DNA of 25,600 nt from a virus. Within the stretch, counting starts at the first letter, position 1. Each line of letters starts with the position of its first letter. The position numbers were made by a program, and so were the translations under genes. The DNA is taken from the IMG/VR virus record IMGVR_UViG_3300037264_001364, positions 1-25,600 of that record, one strand, 5' to 3'. The notes under the pieces were generated by a model. The model searched no databases. It saw only the letters and a list, made by a program, of their open reading frames with translations, and was not told where the DNA came from. Below, one piece after another: positions 1 to 6,042 of the stretch.

Positions 1-8
1 CCTTGAAT

Positions 9-111
9 CTATTCAAGTCGAAAGATAATGCTTTCATATATTTTAGTTATCTGATTCTTATACATTTTGCAAATTCCGTCGAGATCGCAGATAACACACG
101 AAAATTTTCAT
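9..111 (-). pseudogene. Frameshifted small Cys-rich protein
   Basis: An ATG at 109-111 overlaps the stop of the upstream 30-aa gene (ATGA), but its frame closes after 17 codons (MKIFVCYLRSR...). One base later, an open frame reads KFSCVICDLDGICKMYKNQ and runs to a TAG at 9-11. Removing one base from the A4/T4 runs just after the ATG restores a 33-residue protein with C-x2-C-x5-C, a plausible zinc knuckle like others in this cluster. I therefore read it as a gene broken by a one-base insertion or an assembly indel. Function unknown. Confidence 0.45.
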
Positions 112-200
112 AATGATTTTACGTCAATGATATTATTTTCGATGAGATAGATAAGCATTTTTGCTCTACAATCAACTTCATTATCGCCAGTTGCCCACAT
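108..200 (-). CDS. Small hypothetical protein (30 aa)
   Basis: A 30-codon frame starting MWATGDNEVDCRAKMLIYL, preceded by one of the best ribosome binding sites in the window (GGAGGAG about 7 bases before the ATG). It follows the 62-aa gene by about 17 bases, and its stop overlaps the next ATG. The strong SD and the coupling on its downstream side are the reasons to accept such a short gene. No family recognised. Confidence 0.55.
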   Translation of the reverse strand: MWATGDNEVDCRAKMLIYLIENNIIDVKSL

Positions 201-217
201 TCCAAAAACTCCTCCAC

Positions 218-406
218 CTATTTACCGTTGTGAAGTAATGCGTGTATCTCTTCCAAAGTTTCCCGCACCACGTCTTCACGGGTTTTTTGGATGAAGGATT
301 TAAGGCTTTCTATTCCCTCTCTATCCAAATCCATATAGTCGCCCTGTCTCCCTTCCATGTGTAGTTTCTCTACATATAATGTTTCGAATTCTTCCTGCCA
401 TGTCAT
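218..406 (-). CDS. Small acidic hypothetical protein (62 aa)
   Basis: Charged, predicted helical 62-aa protein (MTWQEEFETLYVEKLHMEGR...) with a run rich in E/R and no Cys pair, membrane segment or motif I recognise. Its ATG overlaps the TGA of the upstream 59-aa gene (ATGA at 403-406), so translation is probably coupled. It belongs to the leftward chain of small accessory genes. Confidence 0.65.
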   Translation of the reverse strand: MTWQEEFETLYVEKLHMEGRQGDYMDLDREGIESLKSFIQKTREDVVRETLEEIHALLHNGK

Positions 407-582
407 ATGGTTATTCGTATAGATTGCTTAGTGCTAGTTGCTCCGTAGGCCTCTCCTTTATGCCCGCAAGTACATCGAGGATATATATTTTCCGATATTA
501 TGAAATCAGACTCAAATACTGTTACTCTGACCGTATTGCTCATATTATGGAATCCGAAAAAACATTTTATTTTTTCTAGCAT
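403..582 (-). CDS. Small Cys/His protein (59 aa), DUF1660-like
   Basis: A 59-codon frame beginning MLEKIKCFFGFHNMSN and carrying RCTCGHKG near residues 40-46. The pattern K-C-F-F-G-F-H near the N terminus plus C-x-C-x-H further on resembles tiny zinc-binding phage/bacterial proteins of the DUF1660 type; this is inferred by eye. It fills what would otherwise be an intergenic gap, starts three bases after the restored frame of the preceding broken gene would end, and its stop overlaps the next start by ATGA. Function unknown; a nucleic-acid or protein-binding zinc knuckle is plausible. Confidence 0.6.
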   Translation of the reverse strand: MLEKIKCFFGFHNMSNTVRVTVFESDFIISENIYPRCTCGHKGEAYGATSTKQSIRITI

Positions 583-584
583 AC

Positions 585-747
585 TTATTCCTTACTTGAA
601 TTAAAATACCTCTCAACCTCCCGTCTCAAGTCCTCGTATTCCCCTGCGTCCGCTCTGGCTATGAAGACCGAATATCTTCATCTTTCCGTTGACTATGTGC
701 AAGAGTAAACTACTGTCTACCTCTATATCTTGTTTCTTTGCTCTCAT
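585..747 (-). pseudogene. Frameshifted small protein with VNGKMKIFG segment
   Basis: The ATG at 745-747 overlaps the TGA of the 78-aa gene (ATGA). This frame gives 44 aa (MRAKKQDIEVDSSLLLHIV... then NGKMKIFGLHSQSGRR) and stops at 613. The frame one base on reads ARADAGEYEDLRREVERYF and ends at a TAA at 585-587, three bases before the next ATG, which looks like the true C terminus. The likely ancestral product is about 53 aa, broken by one base. The VNGKMKIFG stretch lies on a 24-bp exact repeat shared with the 3' part of the macro-domain gene, and the frame change falls just beyond the repeat edge. Confidence 0.45.
667..690. repeat. 24-bp exact direct repeat, copy 1
   Basis: Identical to 1248-1271. 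On the - strand both copies encode NGKMKIFG in the same frame of their respective genes (the broken small gene and the macro-domain gene). The shared codons suggest duplication or recombination between the two gene ends rather than chance. Confidence 0.8.
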
Positions 748-980
748 AAAAGTCCATACATAAAGAAATCATCAAGTTTTGATTCTATCATATCCCAACT
801 TGCTAACCATGGTTTATCGTCAACGACTATGGTGAGCTCTTCCCCATCATGGCTATACCTACCTTCCACTCCTTTGACTTCAAAAGTTCCATTAGTGTAC
901 ACATGACCACCATTATTTTCCAGATTTTCCACTCCTTCTAAGAATTTTTCATCTGTAACCCCATTATATACACATTTCAT
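744..980 (-). CDS. Hypothetical protein (78 aa)
   Basis: MKCVYNGVTDEKFLEGVENL..., a 78-aa acidic soluble protein. The alternation of turns and hydrophobic stretches (GTFEVKGVEG..., ELTIVVDDKPW) suggests a small beta-rich fold. Only one Cys, no membrane segment. Starts about 20 bases after the zinc-ribbon gene and its TGA overlaps the next ATG. Family not recognised. Confidence 0.65.
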   Translation of the reverse strand: MKCVYNGVTDEKFLEGVENLENNGGHVYTNGTFEVKGVEGRYSHDGEELTIVVDDKPWLASWDMIESKLDDFFMYGLL

Positions 981-1001
981 AAAAGTTTGGTTTGTTCTTT
1001 T

Positions 1002-1181
1002 TTAGTTAGCTTCTTCCCACTTAATATAACCATCATTTCCGCATACAGGGCAAACTCCGTCTACAACACCGACTAAGATTTCTTCATCATCACTTTTATT
1101 CTCACAGTTAGGGCATAATTCTACGATATAAAAACCAGGAGGCCTGTTTTTAAGATTTTGTAATAACTTTTCATCTCTCAT
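1002..1181 (-). CDS. Small zinc-ribbon protein (59 aa)
   Basis: A 59-codon frame with two CxxC knuckles, C23-P-N-C26 and C44-P-V-C47, spaced by 17 residues and flanked by acidic and aromatic residues (GFYIVELCPNC, GVCPVCGNDG). This is a classic zinc-ribbon arrangement, implying structural zinc and nucleic-acid or protein binding. The start lies six bases after the macro-domain stop. No named family recognised. The two knuckles and tight spacing on both sides make a real gene likely. Confidence 0.7.
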   Translation of the reverse strand: MRDEKLLQNLKNRPPGFYIVELCPNCENKSDDEEILVGVVDGVCPVCGNDGYIKWEEAN

Positions 1182-1187
1182 AAGTCT

Positions 1188-2378
1188 TTATTTCTCGAAG
1201 ATTAAGAATTCCTTCTCATCATATTCCCCAAGATACATGCCTTTTTTACCGAATATCTTCATCTTTCCGTTTACGAAAATCGGCATGATCCCGAGAGATA
1301 GGAAGTCTCCGAACCAATGAGAAATGCCTAATTCGAAATGGACATTGATAAACCAATAGGATGTAGCCCAGATTCGATCCCAGACTTGATCACCGACTTG
1401 ATCCCAGACTTGATCACAGACTTGCTTCCTGACTTGATCACAGATTTGCTTCCTGACTTGATCACAGATTTGAGACCCGACTTGCTTCCTGATTTGATCC
1501 CTGACTTGAGCCCTGACTTGATCCAGTGGACTTTTAAGTTTTTCCTTAATGGTTTTAAGCGACGGAAGTTCAGTCGCCTGATACGGATTGTATTGTTCTG
1601 GATCGAATTCCTTTCCTATTTTCGAAACAATATTTTTCCCGTTTTCACCGTATCCAAGCCACTGCGGAAGCTCTGAAACCGTAAGCAATCTCGATACCCG
1701 AACCTTATCGCTTCCTTCACCACAGAGAGCGTCTTTGTGATAAATACAGAAGAGTATTTTATCAGGAGTGTTGTAATTGCCCGCTCCGATGAAGCTCTTG
1801 CCAAGGTGCAATCCCACACCACAATCAGCGCCATCTTTCTCAGCACCTTTCTGCTCAATCCATTTTCCGACTTCGTAAAATACTTCTCCGGTTCGGAAGT
1901 CTGAACCGTCCTTCTGCGTGAACTTAATACCATAACCATAATCAGATACTTCACATACCGCTTGCAGAAACATCCACACGAAATCATCTTCGTCGAGTCC
2001 GCCGATACCGGTTCCGAGTCCGGAGATAAGCAGTACATCGTCTCCATGCCCGTTATCCATCGCGAACTTGAGCGCCTTCGCAACCAGCTCACGAGTCGCC
2101 TTGAAATCTTCTCCAACCGTGACCGTGAAGATAATATCTCCGATACGTTGATTACCCTTCGACTTATCGATTTTCGAGCATTCTTCAGGATATTTTTCAG
2201 CGATAAAAGCATCCAATCCGCCGCCCATGGAAAACATAGGGTTGCTAGCGGAAACGATGACACCTTTTTCCGCAAAAATGTCTCCGCTCTTCACAACAAT
2301 CTTGAACGGAAGATGTTTGACTGCCTTTCTCACTTTCGAAACTAAACTCTTGTTTTTATCGATGAATACGATTTTCAT
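1188..2378 (-). CDS. Macro-domain protein with tetrapeptide repeat tail (396 aa)
   Basis: Residues 1-150 look like a macro (ADP-ribose-binding) domain: GDIF at 32-35, SASNP at 43-47, a glycine-rich MGGGLD at 51-56 and the phosphate-binding-type GLGTGIGGLD at 120-129. Macro domains bind or remove ADP-ribose and derivatives. The middle (about 185-245, ending KVRVSRLLTVSEL) resembles an accessory phage domain I cannot name. Residues 287-338 are 13 tandem tetrapeptides of the form Q-[VI]-x-[DK]; a W/F-rich tail ends in VNGKMKIFG and GEYDEKEF. In a phage it might counter ADP-ribosylation or NAD-linked host defences, but that is inference. It sits in the chain of small leftward genes. Confidence 0.75.
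   Translation of the reverse strand: MKIVFIDKNKSLVSKVRKAVKHLPFKIVVKSGDIFAEKGVIVSASNPMFSMGGGLDAFIAEKYPEECSKIDKSKGNQRIGDIIFTVTVGEDFKATRELVAKALKFAMDNGHGDDVLLISGLGTGIGGLDEDDFVWMFLQAVCEVSDYGYGIKFTQKDGSDFRTGEVFYEVGKWIEQKGAEKDGADCGVGLHLGKSFIGAGNYNTPDKILFCIYHKDALCGEGSDKVRVSRLLTVSELPQWLGYGENGKNIVSKIGKEFDPEQYNPYQATELPSLKTIKEKLKSPLDQVRAQVRDQIRKQVGSQICDQVRKQICDQVRKQVCDQVWDQVGDQVWDRIWATSYWFINVHFELGISHWFGDFLSLGIMPIFVNGKMKIFGKKGMYLGEYDEKEFLIFEK
1248..1271. repeat. 24-bp exact direct repeat, copy 2
   Basis: Identical to 667-690; lies in the 3' part of the macro-domain gene and encodes NGKMKIFG there. Confidence 0.8.
1365..1520 (-). repeat. Degenerate 12-bp tandem repeat (13 units) inside the macro gene
   Basis: Thirteen 12-bp units encoding QVRA QVRD QIRK QVGS QICD QVRK ... 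RIWA. The period of four residues is kept exactly while the third and fourth positions vary. A four-residue period fits an extended or solenoid-like helix better than a heptad coiled coil. Similar QVxD runs occur in other bacterial and phage proteins of unknown function. Confidence 0.85.
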
Positions 2379-2387
2379 ACTTTTACT

Positions 2388-2441
2388 TTATACTGTATAA
2401 ATTAATTGTTTTTCGTCGATGTCGTAGAGAGATATGTTCAT
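2388..2441 (-). CDS. Possible 17-aa peptide (MNISLYDIDEKQLIYTV)
   Basis: A tiny frame starting one base after the 100-aa gene stop and ending before the macro-gene start. Tight packing and a protein-like composition are the only support; it could equally be untranslated leader of the macro gene. Confidence 0.25.
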   Translation of the reverse strand: MNISLYDIDEKQLIYTV

Positions 2442-2442
2442 A

Positions 2443-2745
2443 TTACTTTGAGAAAATATTGATTATTGTCTTTTCTGCATTCTTTATAGATTCAATGACA
2501 CCATTTATACTGCGCATAGCAACGCCTGAGTTCCTTGGTGCGTCTTTTACGAACTCTTGGCAGATAGATGCCAAGTCGGGATAATAACCCACTGTAATCC
2601 ATTCCAATGAAGTCAAACCAGTAACTTTGTTTTTTACTTCTCGCTTAGATTTCCAAACGTAATTGCTCGGAATTATATCTATTCTATTGTTTTCATCTAT
2701 TTTGATTGTTTTTTCGATTTCTTCTTGTGATTTATAAACTTTCAT
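2443..2745 (-). CDS. Small phage protein (100 aa), possibly DUF5405-like
   Basis: MKVYKSQEEIEKTIKIDENN... with a strand-rich first half (RIDIIPSNYVWKSK), a W-x-x-x-G-Y-Y-P-D-L turn and a helical second half (SICQEFVKDAPRN..., IESIKNAEKTI). The layout [beta hairpin]-GYYxxLxxxxxx(R)-[helix with final xxIxxxE] is common in small phage proteins annotated as DUF5405 or hypothetical; I only see the resemblance. Starts six bases after the 28-aa gene. Function unknown. Confidence 0.65.
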   Translation of the reverse strand: MKVYKSQEEIEKTIKIDENNRIDIIPSNYVWKSKREVKNKVTGLTSLEWITVGYYPDLASICQEFVKDAPRNSGVAMRSINGVIESIKNAEKTIINIFSK

Positions 2746-2750
2746 AATTG

Positions 2751-2837
2751 CTACTTAATTTTATGACAATAATGACACCGAGTTATACCTGGCGGCCACC
2801 ACTTTTCCCAAAAATGACCTCTTAAAAAACATCTCAT
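2751..2837 (-). CDS. Tiny Cys/His protein (28 aa)
   Basis: Starts MRCFLRGHFWEKWW and ends RCHYCHKIK, giving C3...H8...C21-x2-C24-H25, the same minimal knuckle layout as the 59-aa protein at 403-582. It fits exactly between its neighbours (one base after the upstream stop, five before the downstream start). Probably binds zinc; role unknown. Confidence 0.55.
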   Translation of the reverse strand: MRCFLRGHFWEKWWPPGITRCHYCHKIK

Positions 2838-2838
2838 A

Positions 2839-3039
2839 TTAGTATTCCATTGAATGATTTCCCCCACCGCTCCAACTCATCCCGTCTTCCTGAAACATTG
2901 TCATATCAAAGTGTTCTTGTACTGGTATCTTCGTGCTTGGCGTCTTCCACTCCATTGCTATGAGAGCCATTGAGTGAGCGAATTGCTCGAACATAAGCCC
3001 TGCGTCTGTTGCTTCGTTTGCGCTGTCAATCGTTTTCAT
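2839..3039 (-). CDS. Hypothetical protein (66 aa)
   Basis: MKTIDSANEATDAGLMFEQF..., Met-rich (eight Met) with a glycine-serine tail (SWSGGGNHSMEY). No motif recognised. Its start overlaps the end of the 86-aa gene by 14 bases, typical of this tightly packed chain. Confidence 0.6.
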   Translation of the reverse strand: MKTIDSANEATDAGLMFEQFAHSMALIAMEWKTPSTKIPVQEHFDMTMFQEDGMSWSGGGNHSMEY

Positions 3040-3286
3040 AGGCTTTCTTATTTTTTTGGATTAGGTCGAGATTCCAGGAGTCTTCTTCTGCTTGCTCGAC
3101 GAGCTTCTTCATCTTCGCCCATTCGATAATAGATTGAAGCTTAGCTTTATCAATAATATTTACTGTTTTTACTTTGGTTTTTTCCATACATTTTAGGTGA
3201 TATACGAAATCGTTTTTTTCCACAATCTCTTTTGATCCACTCAATATATCTTTTTTGCAAATTACACACAATATTTTCATAGTCAT
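3026..3286 (-). CDS. Small zinc-finger-like protein (86 aa)
   Basis: Starts MTMKILCVICKKDI and carries C7-x2-C10 followed about 20 residues later by H30-x2-C33 (YHLKCME). This CxxC...HxxC spacing is the first half of LIM/treble-clef-like fingers. The rest is a charged helix (IIEWAKMKKLVEQAEEDSW). The ATG overlaps the stop of the 51-aa gene by ATGA. Likely a DNA/RNA- or protein-binding accessory factor; no family named. Confidence 0.65.
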   Translation of the reverse strand: MTMKILCVICKKDILSGSKEIVEKNDFVYHLKCMEKTKVKTVNIIDKAKLQSIIEWAKMKKLVEQAEEDSWNLDLIQKNKKAYEND

Positions 3287-3438
3287 TTGGGATTTTTAAA
3301 AATATATACCATGAAATTTGCCAGTAAAACATGCTCGAATTGGATAATGTCTTGATCAATACCTTGTTCTTTCCTGTTGATAAGATATTCATTCATGTAC
3401 TTCTCTAGTTGTATTAGTGATAGCTGTTTCCTTTTCAT
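3283..3438 (-). CDS. Small helical protein (51 aa)
   Basis: MKRKQLSLIQLEKYMNEYL... ending HVLLANFMVYIFKNPK. A basic N terminus, then an amphipathic helix and a hydrophobic C-terminal stretch of about 12 residues. Both its start (ATGA at 3435-3438) and stop (ATGA at 3283-3286) overlap neighbours, strong evidence of a genuine coupled gene. Function unknown. Confidence 0.65.
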   Translation of the reverse strand: MKRKQLSLIQLEKYMNEYLINRKEQGIDQDIIQFEHVLLANFMVYIFKNPK

Positions 3439-3647
3439 ATTTTTTTGTTATTTAAATAAAACTGTATTATTTCTTCAAGAAACACTGCCATCCCTCCTTT
3501 CTTCTTCGTTTCTTTCTTGGCGAGTAGTTTATCGAGCTTCGCTTCTATTCTATCTATTTTATTGATTAAGTAACTCTCTGCAAGGTCACAACAAACACAT
3601 TGGGTTCCACATCTTAACCATTTACTTTGTGTTTTTATTTCTTGCAT
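3435..3647 (-). CDS. Small Cys-rich coiled-coil protein (70 aa)
   Basis: N-terminal Cys cluster (RCGTQCVCCDLAES, four Cys) followed by a likely coiled coil (KIDRIEAKLDKLLAKKETKKK) and a short hydrophobic end. Overlaps the methyltransferase 3' end by 13 bases and the next gene by ATGA. The Cys cluster may bind metal; the coiled coil suggests an oligomer. No known family. Confidence 0.6.
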   Translation of the reverse strand: MQEIKTQSKWLRCGTQCVCCDLAESYLINKIDRIEAKLDKLLAKKETKKKGGMAVFLEEIIQFYLNNKKI

Positions 3648-5400
3648 AATCTTTTTATTATTTCCTCAACCACGTTTACTACGACTCCGTTCCCGCATAG
3701 TTTGTAGCGCTGACTCATTGATACGCCTTCCGTCCAACCATCAGACAGTCCCATTAGTCTTTCACATTCAGTGGGAGTTAGGCGACGGATTTTCATCCCA
3801 TCATAGATTCCGTGTTTATCTTGTCCTGTGAGAGTGAAATTTGGTTCACCGTCTTCTTTGAAACGTCTGCCGTTTTGTCTTTTTATGAGGCGGTCGGGTG
3901 TCAGTACAGCCTGTATGAATGGCTGTCTATTTCCCCCCTGCATAGTGTTTAGAGTTGGTGATAAACCATCATCTGAATATACTCGGTCATTGGAGTGTTT
4001 GGGCTGATTTAATTGTCGTACACCAAGTCGTCCTTCATACCCCCCCCTATTATCAATGCCGGACTGATTCCGTTCCTCTGCCTCGGTGGCGCACTGAATC
4101 CCCTGTTGTTCTCTTTTTGTCGTTTGTTGTAATCCATCAGTTTTTTCACATATTCGTCCGATAGGAAATACTTGTCGTCCACCGAATCCTCCAAAATAGA
4201 GCTTAATGCTGTTTCGCATACTGTTTCCATTTTAGTTTGATAAATGTTTTCCCAATCTTTACCATCTCCAATGCTGAAAAAAAGTCTCCCTTGATATGGT
4301 TGCATCGCAAACAACAAAGGCATAGATTCCCCATTTCGTAATCTTTCAATGAGTCCATTCTGTCGATGGTCATTCTTGTCGTCCTGTTGTTGTACTTGTC
4401 CGGGAGTTCCTTCAACTGGCTCTCGTTGAGACCACAATAAAAGCATTTCTTCGGTTGGTTCTTGTACCATTCCACAAACTCGTCCTGTGTCATCAACACT
4501 TTCCAAGAACGCTCCGAGTGTCTCAATTTTTTGTATATTCCCTTCGGACTCTGATCGTATATTTTCTGATAACTTCTCAACTTCACACGGTTGTCCTTTG
4601 CGTATTGCCTCCCCAATTCCCTCAAGCAAGCTTTGCATTTCGGTTGAGGATAGCTCTTTCCCCTGTCTTTCCTGAATACGAAGAAGAAGTTCTCTTGTGT
4701 CCGAGGCAAGTTCTTCTGGCAACCAGTACATTTTTTCATTATAGGATATGTCATTCTTATATTGTATAGGAAACACTAATTTTTGACAAGTGCCAAGATG
4801 TCCGATAATGAACACTCTTTCCCTATTCTGCGGGACTCCGAAATTCTTTGCGTTAAGCACTTGCCATTCGACAGCATACCCCAATTCTGCAAGCGCGGTG
4901 ATGATGGTTTTGAAAGTTCTTCCACTGTCGTGAGAAAGGAGTCCTTTGACATTTTCAAGTAACACAAGCCTGGGGTGCTTTTCTTTGACAATTCGCAGGA
5001 CATCATAGATGAGAGTTCCTCTGGTGTCTTCAAATCCAGCTCGCTTTCCAGCGATTGAAAACGCTTGGCAAGGGAAGCCTCCGACGAGGAGGTCGAAGTC
5101 TGGTATGGTGCTTGCGTCGATGCCTGTGATGCTTCCATAGTTTTTGTGTGTTGGAAAGTGTTTTTGATAAATTTGGATGGCATACTTGTCGATCTCACTA
5201 AACCCCACGACTTCAATATTTTCTGCACCGATGGCTTGGATAGCACCGAGTTCAAAGCCACCATATCCGCTGAACAATGAGAGCATTTTAATTTTTCCAT
5301 TGTGTTTCTGAAGCTGATATTGCTGGATGTATTCCTTGGTCGCTGGGGATTCGTTTCGGTTGCTTCCACGCTCTTGAATTTTGAGCAATATCATTATCAT
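3635..5400 (-). CDS. C5-cytosine DNA methyltransferase, frameshifted, with nested HNH gene
   Basis: Dcm-type methyltransferase transferring methyl from SAM to C5 of cytosine. From the ATG at 5400 (ATGA overlap with the 37-aa gene stop) motif I FSGYGGFELG is at 43-52, motif IV GGFPCQAFS with catalytic C111 at 107-115, motif VI ENVKG at 149-153 and motif VIII QNRERVFIIG at 191-200. Target-recognition-like sequence (DDKYFLSDEYVKKL) follows about 200 residues later, much farther than usual, because an HNH ORF occupies 4203-4754 in another frame while this frame stays open. The frame then ends (VYDN*) just past a G8 tract at 4040-4047; a -1 shift there continues into motifs IX/X (LTPTECERLMGLSDGW, CGNGVVVNVVEEI) to 3635. 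The full product is about 588 residues. It may protect phage DNA from restriction. Activity depends on whether the frameshift is real. Confidence 0.8.
4040..4047 (-). repeat. G8 homopolymer at the methyltransferase frameshift
   Basis: Eight C on the + strand, eight G in the coding strand. With nine (or six) G the methyltransferase frame would be continuous. This could be a phase-variable tract, a slippery site or a sequencing indel. Confidence 0.8.
4203..4754 (-). CDS. HNH endonuclease nested in the methyltransferase gene (183 aa)
   Basis: Two zinc knuckles at the N terminus (C9-x2-C12 and C40-x2-C43, KCTGCQKNL ... PKCKACLREL), then C104-x2-C107 (CFYCGLNESQL), the HNH-type core TIDRMD at 129-134, and CLCCLRCNHIKGD at 145-157. 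This is the layout of phage HNH nucleases that recognise DNA with N-terminal fingers and cut with a His-metal finger. It lies wholly inside the methyltransferase gene, same strand, different frame, between motif VIII and the target-recognition region. Most likely a mobile endonuclease gene that inserted there. No clear SD precedes its ATG. Confidence 0.8.
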   Translation of the reverse strand: MTYPIMKKCTGCQKNLPRTQENFFFVFRKDRGKSYPQPKCKACLRELGRQYAKDNRVKLRSYQKIYDQSPKGIYKKLRHSERSWKVLMTQDEFVEWYKNQPKKCFYCGLNESQLKELPDKYNNRTTRMTIDRMDSLKDYEMGNLCLCCLRCNHIKGDFFSALEMVKIGKTFIKLKWKQYAKQH

Positions 5401-5510
5401 ACAATCACCAAACCAATTAACACCAAGACCACTGCAATCTTCACATACCACACGAAAGTATACCACTCATCTGTACGGAATACCCACTTGTGCTTATCCC
5501 ACCAACTCAT
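5397..5510 (-). CDS. Small single-span membrane protein (37 aa)
   Basis: MSWWDKHKWVFRTDEWYTF then a hydrophobic segment (IAVVLVLIGLVIV) ending at the stop: a C-terminal transmembrane helix preceded by a Trp/Lys-rich amphipathic region. The TGA overlaps the methyltransferase ATG (ATGA), and this decides the methyltransferase start. Could be a small membrane effector; too short to assign. Confidence 0.55.
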   Translation of the reverse strand: MSWWDKHKWVFRTDEWYTFVWYVKIAVVLVLIGLVIV

Positions 5511-5565
5511 ATTTTTCCCGCCGTATCTCATGTAGAGGTGAATTAGCTGTGAATAAATTAGACAT
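5494..5565 (-). CDS. Possible 23-aa peptide
   Basis: MSNLFTANSPLHEIRREKY..., starting inside the end of the 56-aa gene and overlapping the membrane-protein start by 17 bases. Only its coupled position supports it. Confidence 0.2.
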   Translation of the reverse strand: MSNLFTANSPLHEIRREKYELVG

Positions 5566-5728
5566 TTTTCTTTGCCTGAATAATTACACCTAATTTTATA
5601 AGATTTTCGATGTCTTCGTCTTTGAGAGTTTTTCGACCAGTGAGAAGAAAAAAAGCCTCCGCCATTTCTAAATCTCTGATAAATTTCCGCTTATGCCCGT
5701 ATTGCGTTACTTCTTCGTATTCAATCAT
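5558..5728 (-). CDS. Small hypothetical protein (56 aa)
   Basis: MIEYEEVTQYGHKRKFIRDL..., largely helical and charged, ending LIKLGVIIQAKKNV. The frame extends upstream to a TTG at 5764, but the ATG at 5728 is the better start because the upstream part runs into the tRNA-like 3' end. First clear gene after the promoter at 6043-6071. No family recognised. Confidence 0.55.
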   Translation of the reverse strand: MIEYEEVTQYGHKRKFIRDLEMAEAFFLLTGRKTLKDEDIENLIKLGVIIQAKKNV

Positions 5729-6036
5729 AGTTTCATTATTTAATATATACCCTCTAACTATCAATCAAGGCAAGAATAGAGGAGTCGAACCTCGGCTATG
5801 TCCCAACACTATTTAAAGTGATTTCGAACCGCTCGTCATTACGGTATTCTTTTATGCTATTTGCGGAGGTGTACCGCCTGAACATATCACTATACTCACA
5901 TTGCTGTGCCACCCGTGTCCTTGATTGATAGATTGGAAGGTACATCGTAACTGCTTCGCCGACATGTCGTGCGCCGTAGTCGTTTATTTTACTTGGCTGG
6001 TTTGAAGGCTCGTTTTTATCGTCCTCGTTCAACCTT
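5729..6036 (-). other. Leader region of the leftward operon, no convincing gene
   Basis: About 300 bases between the promoter at 6043-6071 and the first clear ORF. A frame of 91 codons spans much of it, but its only long start is a TTG that is itself the -35 box, so that start cannot be used by this promoter. An internal ATG gives 49 aa (MYLPIYQSRTRVAQQCEYSD...), which ends inside the tRNA-like element. I regard the stretch as structured leader/RNA rather than coding. Confidence 0.4.
5771..5851 (-). tRNA. Class II tRNA-like element or tRNA pseudogene
   Basis: 81 nt with a perfect 7-bp closing stem (AAGAATA/TATTCTT), a T-arm with loop TTCGACT on a GAGG/CCTC stem, a Ser/Leu-type phrase GAGCGGTTCGAAAT and a CACT/AGTG hairpin around TTAAAT. 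D-arm spacing is abnormal and the anticodon loop cannot be made 7 nt with that stem. Either a degenerate tRNA or a tRNA mimic in the operon leader. No encoded CCA. Confidence 0.35.
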
Positions 6037-6042
6037 GTAATA

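Noticed and set aside
1365-1520. CRISPR-like array
   Set aside because: Units are 12 bp with no spacers and stay in the coding frame; not CRISPR.
1338-1676. + strand frame with LPDLITDL repeats
   Set aside because: It is the complement of the tetrapeptide repeat of the macro-domain gene; openness comes from the repeat.
3635-4219. A separate gene starting MRNSIKLYFGGFGGRQVFPIG
   Set aside because: The part before the G8 tract is the off-frame shadow of the target-recognition region; the VFPIG resemblance to motif VIII sequence is judged chance. Only the part after the tract is genuine methyltransferase C terminus.
4190-4800. Self-splicing intron or intein in the methyltransferase
   Set aside because: The extra segment is almost entirely the HNH ORF, leaving no room for an intron core, and there are no intein splice motifs.
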